Part shown: in pieces, positions 43,178 to 55,340 of the stretch | How the letters are laid out: each line of letters starts with the position of its first letter | Numbering within the stretch: position 1 is the stretch's first letter | NCBI GenBank assembly: GCA_963965975.1 | Contig: OZ014425.1 | Coordinates: forward strand, 1,311,001-1,375,000 | Length of the DNA stretch: 64,000 nucleotides | Direction of reading: 5' to 3' | DNA from: Xestospongia bergquistia | Taxonomy: Eukaryota > Porifera > Demospongiae > Haplosclerida > Petrosiidae | Translations under genes and position numbers: made by a program | The notes under the pieces: model-generated | What the model saw: the letters and a program-made list of their open reading frames with translations, nothing else | What the model was told of the DNA's origin: nothing | The model's database searches: none

Positions 43178-46100
43178 ACTATCTTATTACAGTATGCATA
43201 CATGGGCTATTATGACCACACATAACATGCCAGGTGGATTAATCTAAGGTATGTCATAATAATAATTGTAGCAAAAATATTTCTACTAATTAAATGAATA
43301 ACAATTATAAATTATATTTCAAAAATTGTCCTAGAATTTAATTGAAGACAACAGAGTTTTAAACATTGACAAGTTGGCAGATACTACTGAGCGTGGAGTG
43401 ACAACAAACTAAAATGGCAGAGGACATTTGAAGCATGATAGGTATGCCCAGAGTTGTATGGCTAGCTGGCTCTAGTATGTTATTATAATGTATAAATCGT
43501 TTCCCTGGAGTTTAAGATTTAAAAAAAATATGTGCCAGCAGTTATACCAAGTGGAGCAATTAAATTAGTTAAGTTTTCACAATAGAATAAAACAATGAAA
43601 ACAAACACACTAGTATAAAAACACACCATGCACCTAAAACAATGATAGGACCACAGTAAAATCATTTATTTAATACCACTTACAATAATAAGATAGAAAG
43701 ATAGACTCGACTACCATATGTTTGTTATTCTATTGTGTCTCTTCAACTAGTTTGTCATTTTACGTTCCACTCCTTTGATATGGTTATACCACTATTCAAG
43801 TTATGCAATGTTACGTAACATTAACAACCACATAGTGTGTTTATGATCCATCCAGCTGAGCTTCAAATAATTCAATTAGTACAATACAAAGATGTTATAT
43901 TAATCTACACTTAGTGATGTACATGTTGTCATGACACAGAATCAACTATTATATCAGCTCCCTAGATGAGAATTCTTAAATGACCATGCCAGCTCCTGTC
44001 ATACACAACTTATATAACTTAACAGAGCCTAAAGTTCCAATACATTTTAAGAAGTCACTATTGTGGTATTGATCAAATGGGAGTTGATATTGTGGGAGTT
44101 ACTCCTGTGGGAAGTACTATATGCTATCGACCTATCGTATTATTCAACAGTTAATAATAAGCTTGTTTTTTGCATTTCACTTGACTTAACCTGAAATAAT
44201 CTTTGGTGTATGGATTTCCACAAAACCCTGAGATGTGAGATAGTCACGAAATAATCGACAAATTCCAGCTTCAATTCGAAAAATGGCTTGATTAGTCATT
44301 GTCTATAATAGAGATGTCATTGTTAGCAAACTAAATAAATTAGTTGAGTCACTCACTCTTAGATCAATAATTCTATTATCCAGACGAGTGTCTTGGTTTA
44401 CTCGAATTTGTGGACCATCCTAAAGAAATTGTATATTAATTCATTTCTCTATGGTTACTAATATTATATTACTTCAATTCCTGTCTCTGGCCTCATAGCA
44501 TCATCCAATTGGAATGGTAGTTGTGGCTGTGATTGACTTACACAATAGATCTGTTATAAATAAACAGAGTCAATAATTACAGAGAAATGTTCTGATCTAA
44601 TGACCTTTCTGCTAACTCAAAGCAAGAAAAGACACTTATGTCAAGCTGGTGTTCATTATTTAGAGATAGAGTTGAGCTAAATTCAAATTTCCCTACATAC
44701 TGACAAATCTCTACCTTTTAATGGTCATTGGGTAACAGAATAATTATTACAAATGACCAAACAGTATGTATTCATGAAGTAACTAAATTAATTTAAAAGT
44801 AATAATACAACTTAGAGAAAAGGCCAAGTTAACTGTCTGAACAACATTGCTATCATACATATCCTTGTTTTACTATTGTCTACTATTGTGGAAGTCTCTT
44901 ACTAGGATACTTCCTATACTTAGAATGATGTCATTTCCTCACAAACAATTCATTGTTTATTTGTGGCATACTTTGGTAACGGCAAGCTCAACATCTTGTT
45001 GAGAACAGCCAGTGATTGTTTCTGGAGCAGCAGACACCAATCCCTCCACATCAACAATAGACTCTTTGTATATGCTATAAATATACTTTATGAAATGAAA
45101 CAAAAAAAGGAGGACTTACTCGGAGGCATAGCGCACCATCTGTTTACTTGTTGTCGTTCCCACGGCAACCACAGCTTGCACTGTGTAATGTTGACTACGA
45201 AGAACCAAAAAACACATGTTCCCTAATTATGGTTTCAATTATTTAATTAGAAGGAGTGCTGTGATTTATTACCAGTAGCTCTGCTCGCATGAAGACGAGC
45301 TCGTACCAATACAATAGAATTAACTTTATTAGAGTTAAGGTCCTTTATAAGTGTCCATATTTTGCCTAGGAAATTAATGTCAGACAAGTTACAAAATATG
45401 ACATCATCTAACTTGTTTTCTCCTGTGACTGAGCTAATGGAAGGTTCCCATAGCAACCTTTGGAGATGTCCTATAAAAGCAGCATTTATATTGGCTGTAA
45501 TTAAATTTTAATTACATTATTTCTACCTGCGCATCTCTGGCAGCTGCTTCAGCTTCCTGTAAACACATAATTTAAAAATTAACAACTATTGTGTTGACTG
45601 ATATGTCATTACCAATTTGGCAGCTGTCTGAGCTTTTCGTTCGTCTTTTTTCAATTGTTTTGCTTGCTTCTTTAAAGCTTTCTTCGACAAAGGCTTACCA
45701 TCTTCACTAGAAAGATAAAGTAACACGATATCAATCATTATGTCAGCAGATATAACTACATTAGCATGATCTACTTAGGACATTAAAATCACATTATCAT
45801 ACCAAAGCACGTTGCTATGGTAACCATTTACTATGTATATATGTATAATATTATAGCCTTGAGCCTTTTTAAAATAGTTCTGTAACAAGGGAGGATAATG
45901 TTTTAGTATACTAATGATACACTGTCTTCAGTGACACCATATAAATTATGTGAATGTTAGATATGAACAGGAAGTAGTTGTCCAGTTTGTTTCCTGTCAC
46001 ATGCATCCTGTTCCTTTGTAGTCATGACAGAAAAAATTCCAGGTAACTACAAACTCTATAACCCAATTATATAAGTCTTTTGACTAATAGTACCATAGAT

Positions 46101-46241
46101 ATTAGACTATATATCAGTACATACTGAAATGATGGATTTATTACTCCCTCTCTTTCAAAGACACTTCTTCAAGCACAAACAATATATGTGTTCTTACTCA
46201 GTTTGTCCTTCTACAATCTCTTCTGGTTCTAACTCAGCCAT
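28903..46241 (-). CDS. DARS1: Cytosolic aspartyl-tRNA synthetase, 21 exons
   Basis: Charges tRNA-Asp in the cytosol. Exons: 46241-46198, 45706-45613, 45556-45527, 45470-45413, 45365-45273, 45222-45120, 45074-44972, 44550-44473, 44419-44357, 44302-44191, 38592-38545, 37429-37343, 35556-35465, 34065-34010, 33389-33321, 32900-32823, 32381-32339, 30846-30766, 30231-30120, 29793-29722 and 28994-28903: 535 aa, all phases matching. A charged Lys-rich N-terminal extension is followed by the OB-fold anticodon domain ([29 protein letters not shown]), the hinge ([12 protein letters not shown]) and the class II core: motif 1 region [40 protein letters not shown], motif 2 [15 protein letters not shown], and motif 3 [15 protein letters not shown], ending [10 protein letters not shown]. 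The first ten exons are packed into 2 kb; the rest spread over 16 kb. The 5.6-kb tenth intron contains a complete bZIP gene on the other strand. Confidence 0.97.
31017..31051. repeat. TG microsatellite in a DARS1 intron
   Basis: A run of tgtg dinucleotides interrupted once near its start, within the intron between DARS1 exons 17 and 18. Confidence 0.8.
35784..36147. mobile_element. Small nonautonomous DNA transposon (MITE)
   Basis: Perfect 14-bp terminal inverted repeats CAGGGGTTCATACA (35784-35797 and 36134-36147) enclose 364 bp. Both ends are flanked by ccatt, a likely target duplication of 5 bp. G-runs sit just inside both ends. CAGGGG termini are typical of hAT-like elements, though those usually make 8-bp duplications. 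It lies in the DARS1 intron between exons 12 and 13 and has no coding capacity; the open frame at 35968 is not supported. Confidence 0.7.
36339..36573 (-). repeat. Dispersed repeat, copy 2 (DARS1 intron)
   Basis: Inverted copy of the 14168-14404 repeat, with perhaps 80-85 percent identity by eye. It begins about 190 bp past the MITE, so this intron collects mobile sequence. Confidence 0.75.
38611..38740 (-). repeat. GA/GACA microsatellite next to DARS1 exon 11
   Basis: On the plus strand, GA dinucleotides (38611 to about 38676) are followed by mixed GACA/GAGA. On the coding (minus) strand it is a long CT tract that ends only 18 nt before DARS1 exon 11 (38592), in the polypyrimidine-tract position. 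Long frames on either strand are repeat artefacts. Confidence 0.9.
40024..41127 (+). CDS. bZIP transcription factor, PAR/NFIL3-like, nested in DARS1
   Basis: Two exons, 40024-40102 and 40499-41127, join in frame (GTACGT donor, TTAAG acceptor) for 235 aa. The N-terminal half is Ser/Asn/Gln-rich. The basic region is [20 protein letters not shown] followed by [11 protein letters not shown]; the YWERR-KNN-AAKRSR signature is shared by PAR factors (HLF, TEF, DBP) and NFIL3. The leucine zipper follows ([20 protein letters not shown] and more) with Leu and Ile heptads. These proteins bind palindromic TTAYGTAA-type sites as dimers and often serve circadian, metabolic or stress control. The gene lies wholly in the tenth DARS1 intron on the opposite strand. 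A Pro-rich PAR-like region upstream ([13 protein letters not shown]) supports PAR over NFIL3, with moderate certainty. Confidence 0.9.
41485..41877. mobile_element. Inverted-repeat element of about 390 bp
   Basis: Arms of about 50 bp face each other: left 41485-41534 and right about 41828-41877, sharing ctattccagcaatag and flanking aattagcaat-like words at roughly 80 percent identity. No coding content. It is probably a MITE or foldback element in the DARS1 intron; boundaries and target duplication are unclear. Confidence 0.5.
43146..43172. repeat. AT microsatellite
   Basis: A short run of TA dinucleotides within the tenth DARS1 intron. Confidence 0.8.
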
Positions 46242-46351
46242 TTTTACTATCTTGATTCCTTTCTTCTTGTGAATATAACACAATTAACACCATGTGGGTA
46301 CCAAAATGCGAAACCCCTGGTTAATTAGTCGTTAATTTTACCACGACTACA
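46242..46351. promoter_or_regulatory. Bidirectional promoter DARS1 / beta-galactosidase
   Basis: 110 bp separate the divergent ATGs of the synthetase (46241, -) and the galactosidase (46352, +). No TATA box seen. Shared use is inferred. Confidence 0.65.
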
Positions 46352-48350
46352 ATGAAAATGGCTGTTCAAGTAAGCTATTTCGTCAGTCTATGGTTAGTTG
46401 TATTGTCGTTGACAGTCTCAGTAAAGAGCAGATCCTTTACAATTGATTTTGATCATAATACTTTCTTAAAAGATGGACAACCGTTCAGGTATAAGTCACG
46501 AATATTACACATATTGGTTAATATTGATGAATCTTTTTTTCTTCAGATACATTTCTGGTAGTATGCATTACAGTCGTGTGCCATCTTACTATTGGAAAGA
46601 CAGACTTATAAAGCTCCGTTTTGCAGGTTTAAATGCAGTCCAGACCTATGTTCCTTGGAACTTTCATGAACCCTTTCCTGGTTTGTACAATTTTGATGGT
46701 GATCATGATCTTGTAAAGTTCATCTCTATTGCACAAGAAGTCGGGTTACTAGTCATTCTACGTGCAGGTCCATATATATGTGGTGAATGGGAAATGGGAG
46801 GATTTCCTAGTTGGTTGTTAAGAAACACAAGCATTGTTTTACGAAGCTCTGATCCTCGTTACCTTACCTCTGTCGATAAATGGATGAACACTCTTCTTTC
46901 ACGTATCAAGCATCTTTTGTATGAAAATGGAGGTCCTATAATAACAATACAAGTAGAGAATGAATACGGCAGTTATTATACTTGTGATAAAGATTATTTA
47001 AAACATTTAGAGACTTTGTTTCGATCAATACTAGGACCCAATGTTGTTCTCTTTACAACTGATGGAGCTGGCGATGGGTACTTAAAATGTGGTACCATTC
47101 CAAGTCTATATGCGACTGTTGATTTTGGTATCACAAGCAGTCCTGAGAACAACTTTAAACCTCAAAGGGATTATGAACCTCATGGTCCTCTTGTAAATTC
47201 TGAGTTCTATACTGGTTGGCTAGATCATTGGGGTGAACCACATCAAAAGAGGGATGGACAACAATTTGCAGCATCTCTTGATAAAGTACTCCAACTTAAT
47301 GCTTCTGTCAACATGTACATGTTTGAAGGAGGCACTAACTTTGGTTTTTGGAATGGTGCTAATGCTGGAGACTCCAGTTACTCTCCTCAACCAACATCAT
47401 ATGATTATGATGCTCCTTTAACTGAGAGAGGAGACATTACACAGAAGTTATATGAGATACGAACAGTCATCAAGAGCTACATCCCAGTACCTTCACAAAT
47501 ACCACCTGTTCTACCTGTGTCCATATATGGTAACAATGGTGTTGTTAAAATGACTTATTATGCAGATTTATTAAAAAGCTCAAACATTATTACACGGCAA
47601 GTTGTTAACAATAATCCATTGACTTTTGAAGAAATGCATCAAAATTTTGGCTTTATCATTTACACTACTGTTAATGATATTGACTCTAAAGTTTCCAATG
47701 CCATTCTCACTATTGACGAACTTCATGATCGTGCTTCAGTGTATTGGAATAGCCAGTTTGTCGGTATTCTCATGCGTCAGGCTGGAAATGTAAGTAATTT
47801 AAGTTTATCATTTACTGCTGATACTAATGTTAAGGGACCTCTTGTGATTGTTGTGGAAAACATGGGTCGTGTAAACTTTGGTTCTTATATCAAAGACTTT
47901 AAAGGTATCTTAAATGGAGTGTATTTAAATGGGAAACAAATCTCAGATTGGACAACTGCATCTGTTCCCTTAAATAATACTGAAAAACTAACATTTACTC
48001 CTTTAACAAGTGCTAGTAGTCCGCCAAAGACAACTGTGTTCTTCAAAGGTAGCTTTACTATCAATGGTTATCCCAACGATACTTACTTAAGCATGGACAA
48101 TTGGTCAAAAGGAGTTGCATTCATTAATGGCTTCAATCTTGGTCGGTACTGGCCTGTAAAGGGTCCACAAAAAACATTATATGTTCCTGCTAGCATTCTC
48201 AAGACTGGAGACAATGAGCTAATTTTGTTTGAGATTGATTCAGCTCCTTGTCAAACAGTTTCTCTGGACACTAACTGTTTTGTAAAGTTTGTTAACCAGC
48301 CTGATATTGGTATTACAAATGAAGTTTTTACTGATATAGAAAGACGATAA
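46352..48350 (+). CDS. GLB1: Lysosomal-type beta-galactosidase, GH35
   Basis: Two exons, 46352-46488 and 46547-48350, with a 58-nt intron, encode 646 aa (human GLB1 677). The start MKMAVQVSYFVSLWLVVLSL is a signal peptide; an internal Met at residue 3 is an alternative. The TIM barrel carries ISGSMHYSRVP, GPYICGEWEMGGFP, acid/base Glu about residue 185 in VENEYGSYY, and nucleophile Glu about residue 265 in NSEFYTGW, matching the human pair E188/E268. GGTNFGFWNGA and YDYDAPLTERGD follow, then jelly-roll domains ending with GVAFINGFNLGRYWP. It hydrolyses terminal beta-galactose from glycolipids and glycans in lysosomes or outside the cell. Many N-glycosylation sequons fit that location. Paralogues GLB1L cannot be excluded. 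Confidence 0.95.
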
Positions 48351-48548
48351 ACTGACTTTATCATACTATTATTTATTTTATTCCGTATGCACTATAGTTC
48401 TTTTTTTGCTGATGTCAAATTAACTTTTTGTTTAATTACATGATCATTTAATGAACCAACCCTATAAAGAGATATACTACAGTGTTAATAAAATGTCCAA
48501 GTGTTATAATAATGCTAAGGTGTATTGTCATATAGTCTTAAATTATAA

Positions 48549-49722
48549 TCATAATAGTCTGCAAATGGCTGACCGTCGTTCTAACATTGATACTTGTCCC
48601 TGTAAATCAGTAACTTGATCATTTAGTCTTCGTTTCATCTCTTCAATCTGAAATAACTTTTCAGTTAATTCTGCATTCTCTTGTTCCTTAAGCAGGAAAA
48701 TGTGATGTATGAAAATTATTTATTCCTATTGTCTGTAGTCTTACTAGATTTTGTCGTCTTGATTCTGTCTCCTGATATATAATCTCATATTGGATTAATT
48801 GAGCACTCAATTCCTCTACCTACATCAAACGTACAATAAATTAAATATTACTGATGCATTATTGTTTTTACATTTTGTGTTTGTTCCTTCAGTTGTCTCT
48901 CCCGATTTTCCTGAGAAAATAATTACATTAATCATTTGTAATTTACTTACTAATTGCTCTGAGAGTTCATCCCTTTCTAATTCTGTATCAGATCGTACTT
49001 TAGTTTCATTGTTAAGTTTTGTGGTCAGATCATCAATTTTGTCATCACGTTTGTCTATCTCATTCTTTTGAATATCATCTACAAACACAGTTACTAATGT
49101 TTGTCATTCAAACAAAGTCAGGACAAACCATTTCTTTTCTTCTTAATAGCAATATCCACTAATTGTTTGTTCCAGTCTTCAAGATTGCCATGCATTCTTT
49201 TAATCACTACAGACTTTACCTCTGCATTAAAGACAAATCAGAAAAAGATGCGATTATTTCTTTAAAATTGACACATACCTGAATTAGGATCAGGGAGTTC
49301 TGGAGGCAGGGGTTGATATTTGATTGAATTCCTTTTCATAATACCAGGTCTTTTTTTGTTATCAGTTTCAATAGTGCTTTGGTGGACAGTTGGACGACTT
49401 TGTTTGTGTTGCTGTAAATTATAATATGATATAAATCAATGATTCTTTTCAAACATTTCTAACATACACTTTCTGTTCCTGCCTCTAGTGTTGTCTTTGA
49501 ATTTGACTTTGTAAAACTTACTCCCTGTCCTTCAATTCTTCTTGTCGTATGTCCATATTCATCGAGATTGGGTTCTAAGCGTAGGTGTGGTCGTAAGACA
49601 TCGTCAAGAGTCTCCTTTTGTTGGTCATTCAAAAAAGAAGTATTCTGTACTGGAGAAGATGCTAATTCTACTGAGGCCATAATGTGCAGTTTTGTTTTGG
49701 GTGGGGCTGGTTTGAGCAACAT
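48549..49722 (-). CDS. Coiled-coil protein, unrecognised family
   Basis: Several short exons with about 50-nt introns read on the minus strand from 49722 (or Met 15, 49680, MASVELASSP) to a TGA at 48549. The N-terminal third is polar, with RLEPNLDEYGHTTRRIEGQG. Then comes PLPPELPDPNS and KRMHGNLEDWNKQLVDIAIK. From there to the end it is charged coiled coil: DKRDDKIDDLTTKLNNETK, ERDELSEQL, AQLIQYEIIYQETESRRQNL and EEMKRRLNDQVTDLQGQVS. I cannot name the family; a cytoskeletal, centrosomal or ciliary role would fit but is a guess. It converges with GLB1 (198 bp between stops) and diverges from RRP8. Confidence 0.7.
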
Positions 49723-49761
49723 AATATTATTCGAATCACGTGACTAGCGCGTGGTAGTTAA
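49723..49761. promoter_or_regulatory. Very short divergent spacer, coiled-coil gene / RRP8
   Basis: 39 bp between start codons (81 bp if the second Met of the coiled-coil protein is used). It includes gaatcacgtgactagcgc, with a CACGTG E-box. A shared promoter must overlap the 5' coding ends. Confidence 0.6.
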
Positions 49762-50695
49762 ATGTTTGCACTCTCTGATAGCAGCTCCTGGGATGTTAAC
49801 AAGGATCTTCATAAGTCCTTGTTCTCTAAAGTAAAAATTTTTTTTAAAATGCTAAAATTATTTTGAAATTTATGCCTTTTCTTCTTAGCACAAAACCAAG
49901 TCAAAGTCCTCAACATTACACAAGTTTGAGGTGACATCAAATGACATTTCTTCATCAACTGAGCCAGTCAAGAAAGACAAGAAAAAGAAGAAGAAACTGG
50001 ACAGCAGACAACAATCTGTATTTGAGATAAAGCAGAAATCTTTGATTGCTAAAAAAGCAGCTAGTAAAATTGCTGGTGCTAGATTTCGTTGGATAAACGA
50101 GAAACTTTACACATGCACTGGACAAGATGCATTGAAGCTATTCACTGAAGATCCAAGCTTGTTCACTCTCTATCATGATGGTTTCCAAGAGCAAGTATCA
50201 AAGTGGCCTCAAAATCCTTTAGATTCGGTAATTGACTACATTAAAACATTACCTACTGAATCAGTTATAGCTGATTTTGGCTGTGGTGAAGCACGACTTG
50301 CACAGAGTGTGCCACATAAAGTGCATTCGTTTGATTTTTTAGCATCCAATGAATATGTAACTGCTTGTGATATGTCTTCTGTTCCCCTCCCAGACAATAG
50401 CATAGATGTGGGTGTGTTCTGTCTCTCACTAATGGGGACCAATTTGTTTGATTATATTAGTGAAGCAAGAAGACTACTGAAAAAAAATGGTGTGTTAAAA
50501 ATATGTGAGATAAAAAGTCGTATTTCATCACTTGATGATTTGGTGGATAAGATGAAGGCATTTGGCTTCAAGCTACACAAGAAGGACCTGTTCAATAAGA
50601 TGTTTATAGATATGGAATTTGTTTTAAGACACAAGAAAGATAGCATTGCATTGCAAGACTTTAAATTGAAACCTTGTTTGTATAAAAAACGCTGA
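49762..50695 (+). CDS. RRP8: Ribosomal RNA-processing protein 8 (SAM methyltransferase)
   Basis: Two exons, 49762-49830 and 49889-50695, give 291 aa. A basic Lys-rich N-terminus (KKDKKKKKKLDSRQQ) suits the nucleolus. The methyltransferase follows: ARFRWINEKLYTCTG, SLFTLYHDGFQEQVSKWPQN, SAM motif I VIADFGCGEARLA, HSFDF, CDMSSVPLPDNSIDVGVFCL, LMGTNLFDYISEARRLLKKN, then FGFKLHKKDL. These blocks are diagnostic of RRP8 (nucleomethylin), which makes m1A in large-subunit rRNA and in vertebrates also joins a nucleolar silencing complex. The N-terminal region is shorter than in vertebrates. The ATG of exon 1 is needed because exon 2 has no suitable early Met. Confidence 0.95.
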
Positions 50696-51141
50696 ACAAA
50701 TGCCTAACTGAACAGAACAACTTGAAACTCCACATTCTTCATTAAATTAAGTATAAAGAAATTTAATTTTAAAATGGTACCATTGATAAAATCACATTTA
50801 AAAATTTAGCAGTAAAACACTATTTGTATAAAAAAAAATTCAATTTTAAAATGAGTTTAAAGACTACACAATTAACAAAATCATGTTCAAAAATGCAACA
50901 CTATACACAAGATACAAAAAATTGTGACAAATAATTTTAAAAACTAAAAAAATTAAGTGTTGCATGCAAAAAAATACAAATTTAAAAAGACTACAATTGA
51001 CAAAAAATAATTAAAAATTAACAATAAAAAATCAATTGGAAAATTAAATATGAAAAAATTGTAGAGTCTTTGGAAATCTCCGGAAATCTAATTTGGATTT
51101 GGAATCTCGTACACTTATACCCCTTCCAAAGCCGAGCCGGA
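50696..51141. other. A-rich spacer between RRP8 and MTHFD1
   Basis: About 450 bp, extremely A/T-rich, with repeated aaaaatt words and no coding signal. It must hold the RRP8 3' end and the MTHFD1 promoter. Confidence 0.5.
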
Positions 51142-54100
51142 ATGGCTGGTTCTGAAGACTCTGTGAACACTCAGATATTGAATGGTAAAACTATAGCTGC
51201 AGATATTAGGAAACAAGTTGCAGAAGAGCTTGCTACTTTAAAATCCACTCATCAAGGCTTCGAACCCAAACTAGTTATAGTACAGGTATCAGCCTACAGC
51301 ATGTTAAAATCATGTACTCTCCTTAATTTACTACAGGTAGGTGATCGTGATGATTCTAATGTCTACATTCGTATGAAAATTAAAGCATCTAATGAAGTGG
51401 GAGTGGCTTTCCAACATCTCAAACTTCCAGCGTCTACAACAGAAAGAGAGCTTTTAACTACATTAAATAGTCTTAACGAAGATGACTCAGTCCATGCCAT
51501 CTTATTGCAACTACCACTTGAGTCTATACATAATATTGGTAAGTACTTATTATAAATTCATAGACCTGCTAATTAATTAATTTATTGATATACATATACA
51601 ATCTGACTTAGTAATGTCACTTCTATATTTGTACTGCACATACTTTAAATGTTTTCTTTTATCCTGTAAATGGCTTTAAATAGATTTGATATTTCCTATT
51701 TGCTTAGATGCTGAAAAGTGTACTGATGCTATTAATGTTGATAAAGATGTTGACGGTCTAACAGTTCTGAATGCTGGTCGACTCTCACGTGGTGATTTAA
51801 GCCATTGTACTGTACCATGTACTCCTCTTGGCTCACTGGAACTTATCCAACGTACTGGTACTGTGATTGCTGGGAAGAAAGCTGTTGTTATTGGGCGAAG
51901 CAAAATTGTGGTAAGATTATAGCATTACAAATGTCTTCTCCTATCTCTTTTCTTGCTTTAGGGTGCTCCAATGGCTCAGCTACTTCTTTGGAATCATGCC
52001 ACAGTTATTATGTGTCACTCTCGTACAAAGGACCTTCCCTCAGAAGTGAGACAAGGTGATATTGTTGTAGTTGCCTCTCGTCAACCACAAATGGTTAAAG
52101 GCAGTTGGATAAAGCCGGGTTAGTGTGTTGAGTCATGTGACTGTGATGATATTCATTTGCTGGTCATGTGACTATTGTAGGTGCTATTGTCATTGATGTG
52201 GGGATCAATTCTATTCCAGGTAAGCCAATGCTTAAACTTAATTTTTAATTAGAGGGTGTGGTGTCCAGACCCTTCTAAGAAATCAGGTTATGCATTGGTT
52301 GGTGACGTTGACTATCAAGATGTTCTTGGCAAGGTTGGCTGGGTAACCCCTGTCCCAGGAGGGGTTGGCCCTATGACAGTAGCAATGCTAATGAAGAACA
52401 CATTACAATGTGCAAAGAAATCTTTGACAAAAGTGGGTGTGGCTTTCATTAACAGCCACAATTATATGATAACTATTAGTTGACTGCCTCTTCTGTTTGG
52501 TCGCTGCATACCTTACCTCTGAAACCACTTGTTCCAGTACCAAGTGATATAAAAGTGGCAAGAGCTCAAACTCCAAAGTCTATTAGTGAACTTGCCAAAG
52601 AAGTAGGATTGAAAGCAGAAGAGGTATTAAAAAGACATTTGTCATTGTGTTATCTTTGTCACACTAGCTTGAGCCATATGGTTGTAACAAAGCTAAAGTG
52701 TCTTTGACTGTGTTGGACAGGCTCCAAAACAAACCAGACGGGAAGTATGTTGTAGTCGTTGGTGTCACACCTACTCCTTTAGGAGAGGGTAAAAGCACAA
52801 CAACTATAGGACTAGCACAAGTAAGGTAGTAATAGAATTGTATGAATTCTGTAGAAGTGTGTTTGACATTGTTATAGAGAGGTGGTAGTCTAAATTGTTG
52901 GTTGGTAATTCACAGTGACTCATGTACTTCTAAGAATTGTTACTGCATTATGTAATTATGATGTAATTCTTTTTTAGGCTCTTGGAGCTCATTTGAATAA
53001 AAATGTATTTGCATGTGTTCGGCAACCAAGTCAAGGTCCCACATTTGGTATTAAAGGTGGAGCTGCTGGGGGAGGTTACTCTCAAGTGATTCCCATGGAA
53101 GAGTTTAATCTTCATTTGACTGGTGATATTCATGCTATTTCTGCTGCTAATAATTTGTTAGGTATGGAAATTTGAAGTAATAGGTTTGAGATCTGATTTT
53201 TCAGCTGCTGCAATTGATGCTCGAATATTTCATGAGAGCACTCAGAGTGATAAAGTGAGTTTATTACATAACCAATATTCAGTGTGCACTCCTCTCTCTT
53301 CTCAGGCTTTGTACAATCGTCTTGTTCCTACAAAGAAAGGAGTTCGAGAGTTTTCCAACGTTCAAATCAAACGTCTTGAGAAGTTTGGCATCAAAGAACG
53401 AGATCCTAACAAACTCACAGATGAGGAGATTCGACAGTTTTCACGTCTTGATATTGATCCCAGTACTATTACATGGAATCGTGTCATTGACACTAATGAT
53501 CGCTACTTAAGGAAAATCACTGTAGGACAGTCTCCAACAGAAAAGGGACGTACAAGAGAGGTCAGTTTACTGTCAATATTGTACATGATTACCATCAAAA
53601 AATTGTTTTAGACACAATTTGATATTTCTGTTGCTAGTGAATTGATGGCTATTTTAGCTTTGACTACTGGCCTTGCTAACATGAAAGAGAGACTTGGTGA
53701 GTGATTTTGGATCATGTGAATGGCATATGATCATCATGTGACTTTGTAGGACGTATTGTGATAGCTAGTAGTCATGCTGGTCTGCCTGTCACAGCTGATG
53801 ATATTGGAGTCACTGGTGCTCTAGCAGTGTTACTGAAAGATAGTGTTAAACCTAATTTGATGCAAGTATGAGAAACTGGATAACTGTTTTAATTCTTTCT
53901 CTCTCTTTCTCTCTTAGACTCTTGAAGGGACTCCAGTGTTTGTACATGCTGGTCCTTTTGCGAATATTGCTCACGGCAACTCTTCCATACTTGCAGATAA
54001 AGTCAGTCTCAAACTTGTCGGAGAAAATGGCTATGTCGTCACTGAGGCAGGATTTGGAGCTGACATTGGAATGGAGAAATTCTTTAACATAAAATGCAGA

Positions 54101-55138
54101 GCTAGCAGTAAGTAAATGAACATGTTAAGTAGACTTTAACCCTTTCTTTTGCTATCAGACTTAAAACCTAACTGTGTGGTTATAGTTGCCTCTGTACGTG
54201 CACTCAAAATGCATGGGGGTGGTCCCAACGTCACAAGTGGCCAGCCACTTGATCCTTCCTATTCTCAAGAGAACTTGCCACTTTTAGAGGCTGGTTTCAA
54301 CAATCTTCACAAGCATATTGAAAATGCAACATCATTTGGAGTTCCAGTTGTAGTAGCTATCAATTCATTCACAACTGACACACAAGCAGAACTAGAACTT
54401 CTTCAGAAACTTTCACGTGATGCCGGAGCTTTTGATGCAGTGATCTGTGACCACTGGGCAAAAGGCGGAGCTGGCGCTGTAGGTCTTGGAGAGGCTGTTG
54501 TAAGAGCTTGTGCTGTTAAGAGTAACTTCCAGTTTTTATATCCTTTGGATCTACCTTTAAAAGTAAGACATTTTATACTCATCTTACAGACAGCACTAAA
54601 GTACCTATATACACTGTGTATGTTGTTGCTATGGTAATGTTGTTATGGTGATTGTTACCATGGTAATTGTTGCTATGATGAACGCACACACTATTAACAG
54701 ACTTTCATTCATTAGGAGAAGATTAAGATCATTGCTACTAAAATATATGGAGCCTCTGATGTTGAGTATTCAGCTGAAGCTGATGAGAGACTGGCTCGAT
54801 ACGAGACTCAAGGATTTGGACATTTGCCTATTTGTATGGCAAAGACTCATCTCTCTTTGTCTCATGATCCAACATTAAAAGTAAATCTAACACAATGTGT
54901 ATGGATTAATGAGTGTAGTTGGGTATATACAATAAAGTAATTTCAATATAATTTCTCTGTTTAGGGTCGTCCTAAGGACTTCATTTTACCAATTAGGGAT
55001 GCTAGAGCTAGTGTAGGTGCCGGTTTTGTGTATCCTCTTGTTGGTACAATCAGTACAATGCCTGGTCTACCAACACGACCTTGTTTCATAGATATTGATA
55101 TTGACCCAAATACTGAAGAAATCATTGGCTTGTTTTGA
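51142..55138 (+). CDS. MTHFD1: C1-tetrahydrofolate synthase, cytoplasmic, trifunctional
   Basis: 17 exons join in phase: 51142-51285, 51337-51538, 51708-51910, 51962-52118, 52181-52219, 52269-52432, 52480-52623, 52668-52820, 52978-53161, 53205-53254, 53306-53560, 53612-53696, 53750-53865, 53918-54107, 54159-54562, 54716-54880 and 54965-55138. The product is 942 aa (human 935). The N-terminal 300 residues are the dehydrogenase/cyclohydrolase: [13 protein letters not shown] with catalytic Lys, [28 protein letters not shown] and [14 protein letters not shown]. The rest is formate-THF ligase: ATP loop [45 protein letters not shown] and [12 protein letters not shown], ending [10 protein letters not shown]. 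It interconverts one-carbon folates for purine, thymidylate and methionine synthesis. Start 51142 is chosen because no upstream ATG extends the frame. Confidence 0.97.
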
Positions 55139-55340
55139 GCAGACAATTAATACTATCCCTTTCAATTATAAAAAATCCATTTTTTTAAAATTTTTGCAAT
55201 TGATTCACTAGGAATAACTTTAAAGGAAAAAAATAATTTGTTGTCTAGAAAATATTGAGATAGTACAATTAATGTATATATAAATCCTCTGATGTATTAA
55301 CACTTCAGTGTATATAATGGAGACTACACACCAACATTTG

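Noticed and set aside
51070-51141. N-terminal extension of MTHFD1
   Set aside because: The upstream open frame has no [10 protein letters not shown] at 51142 fits the family length.
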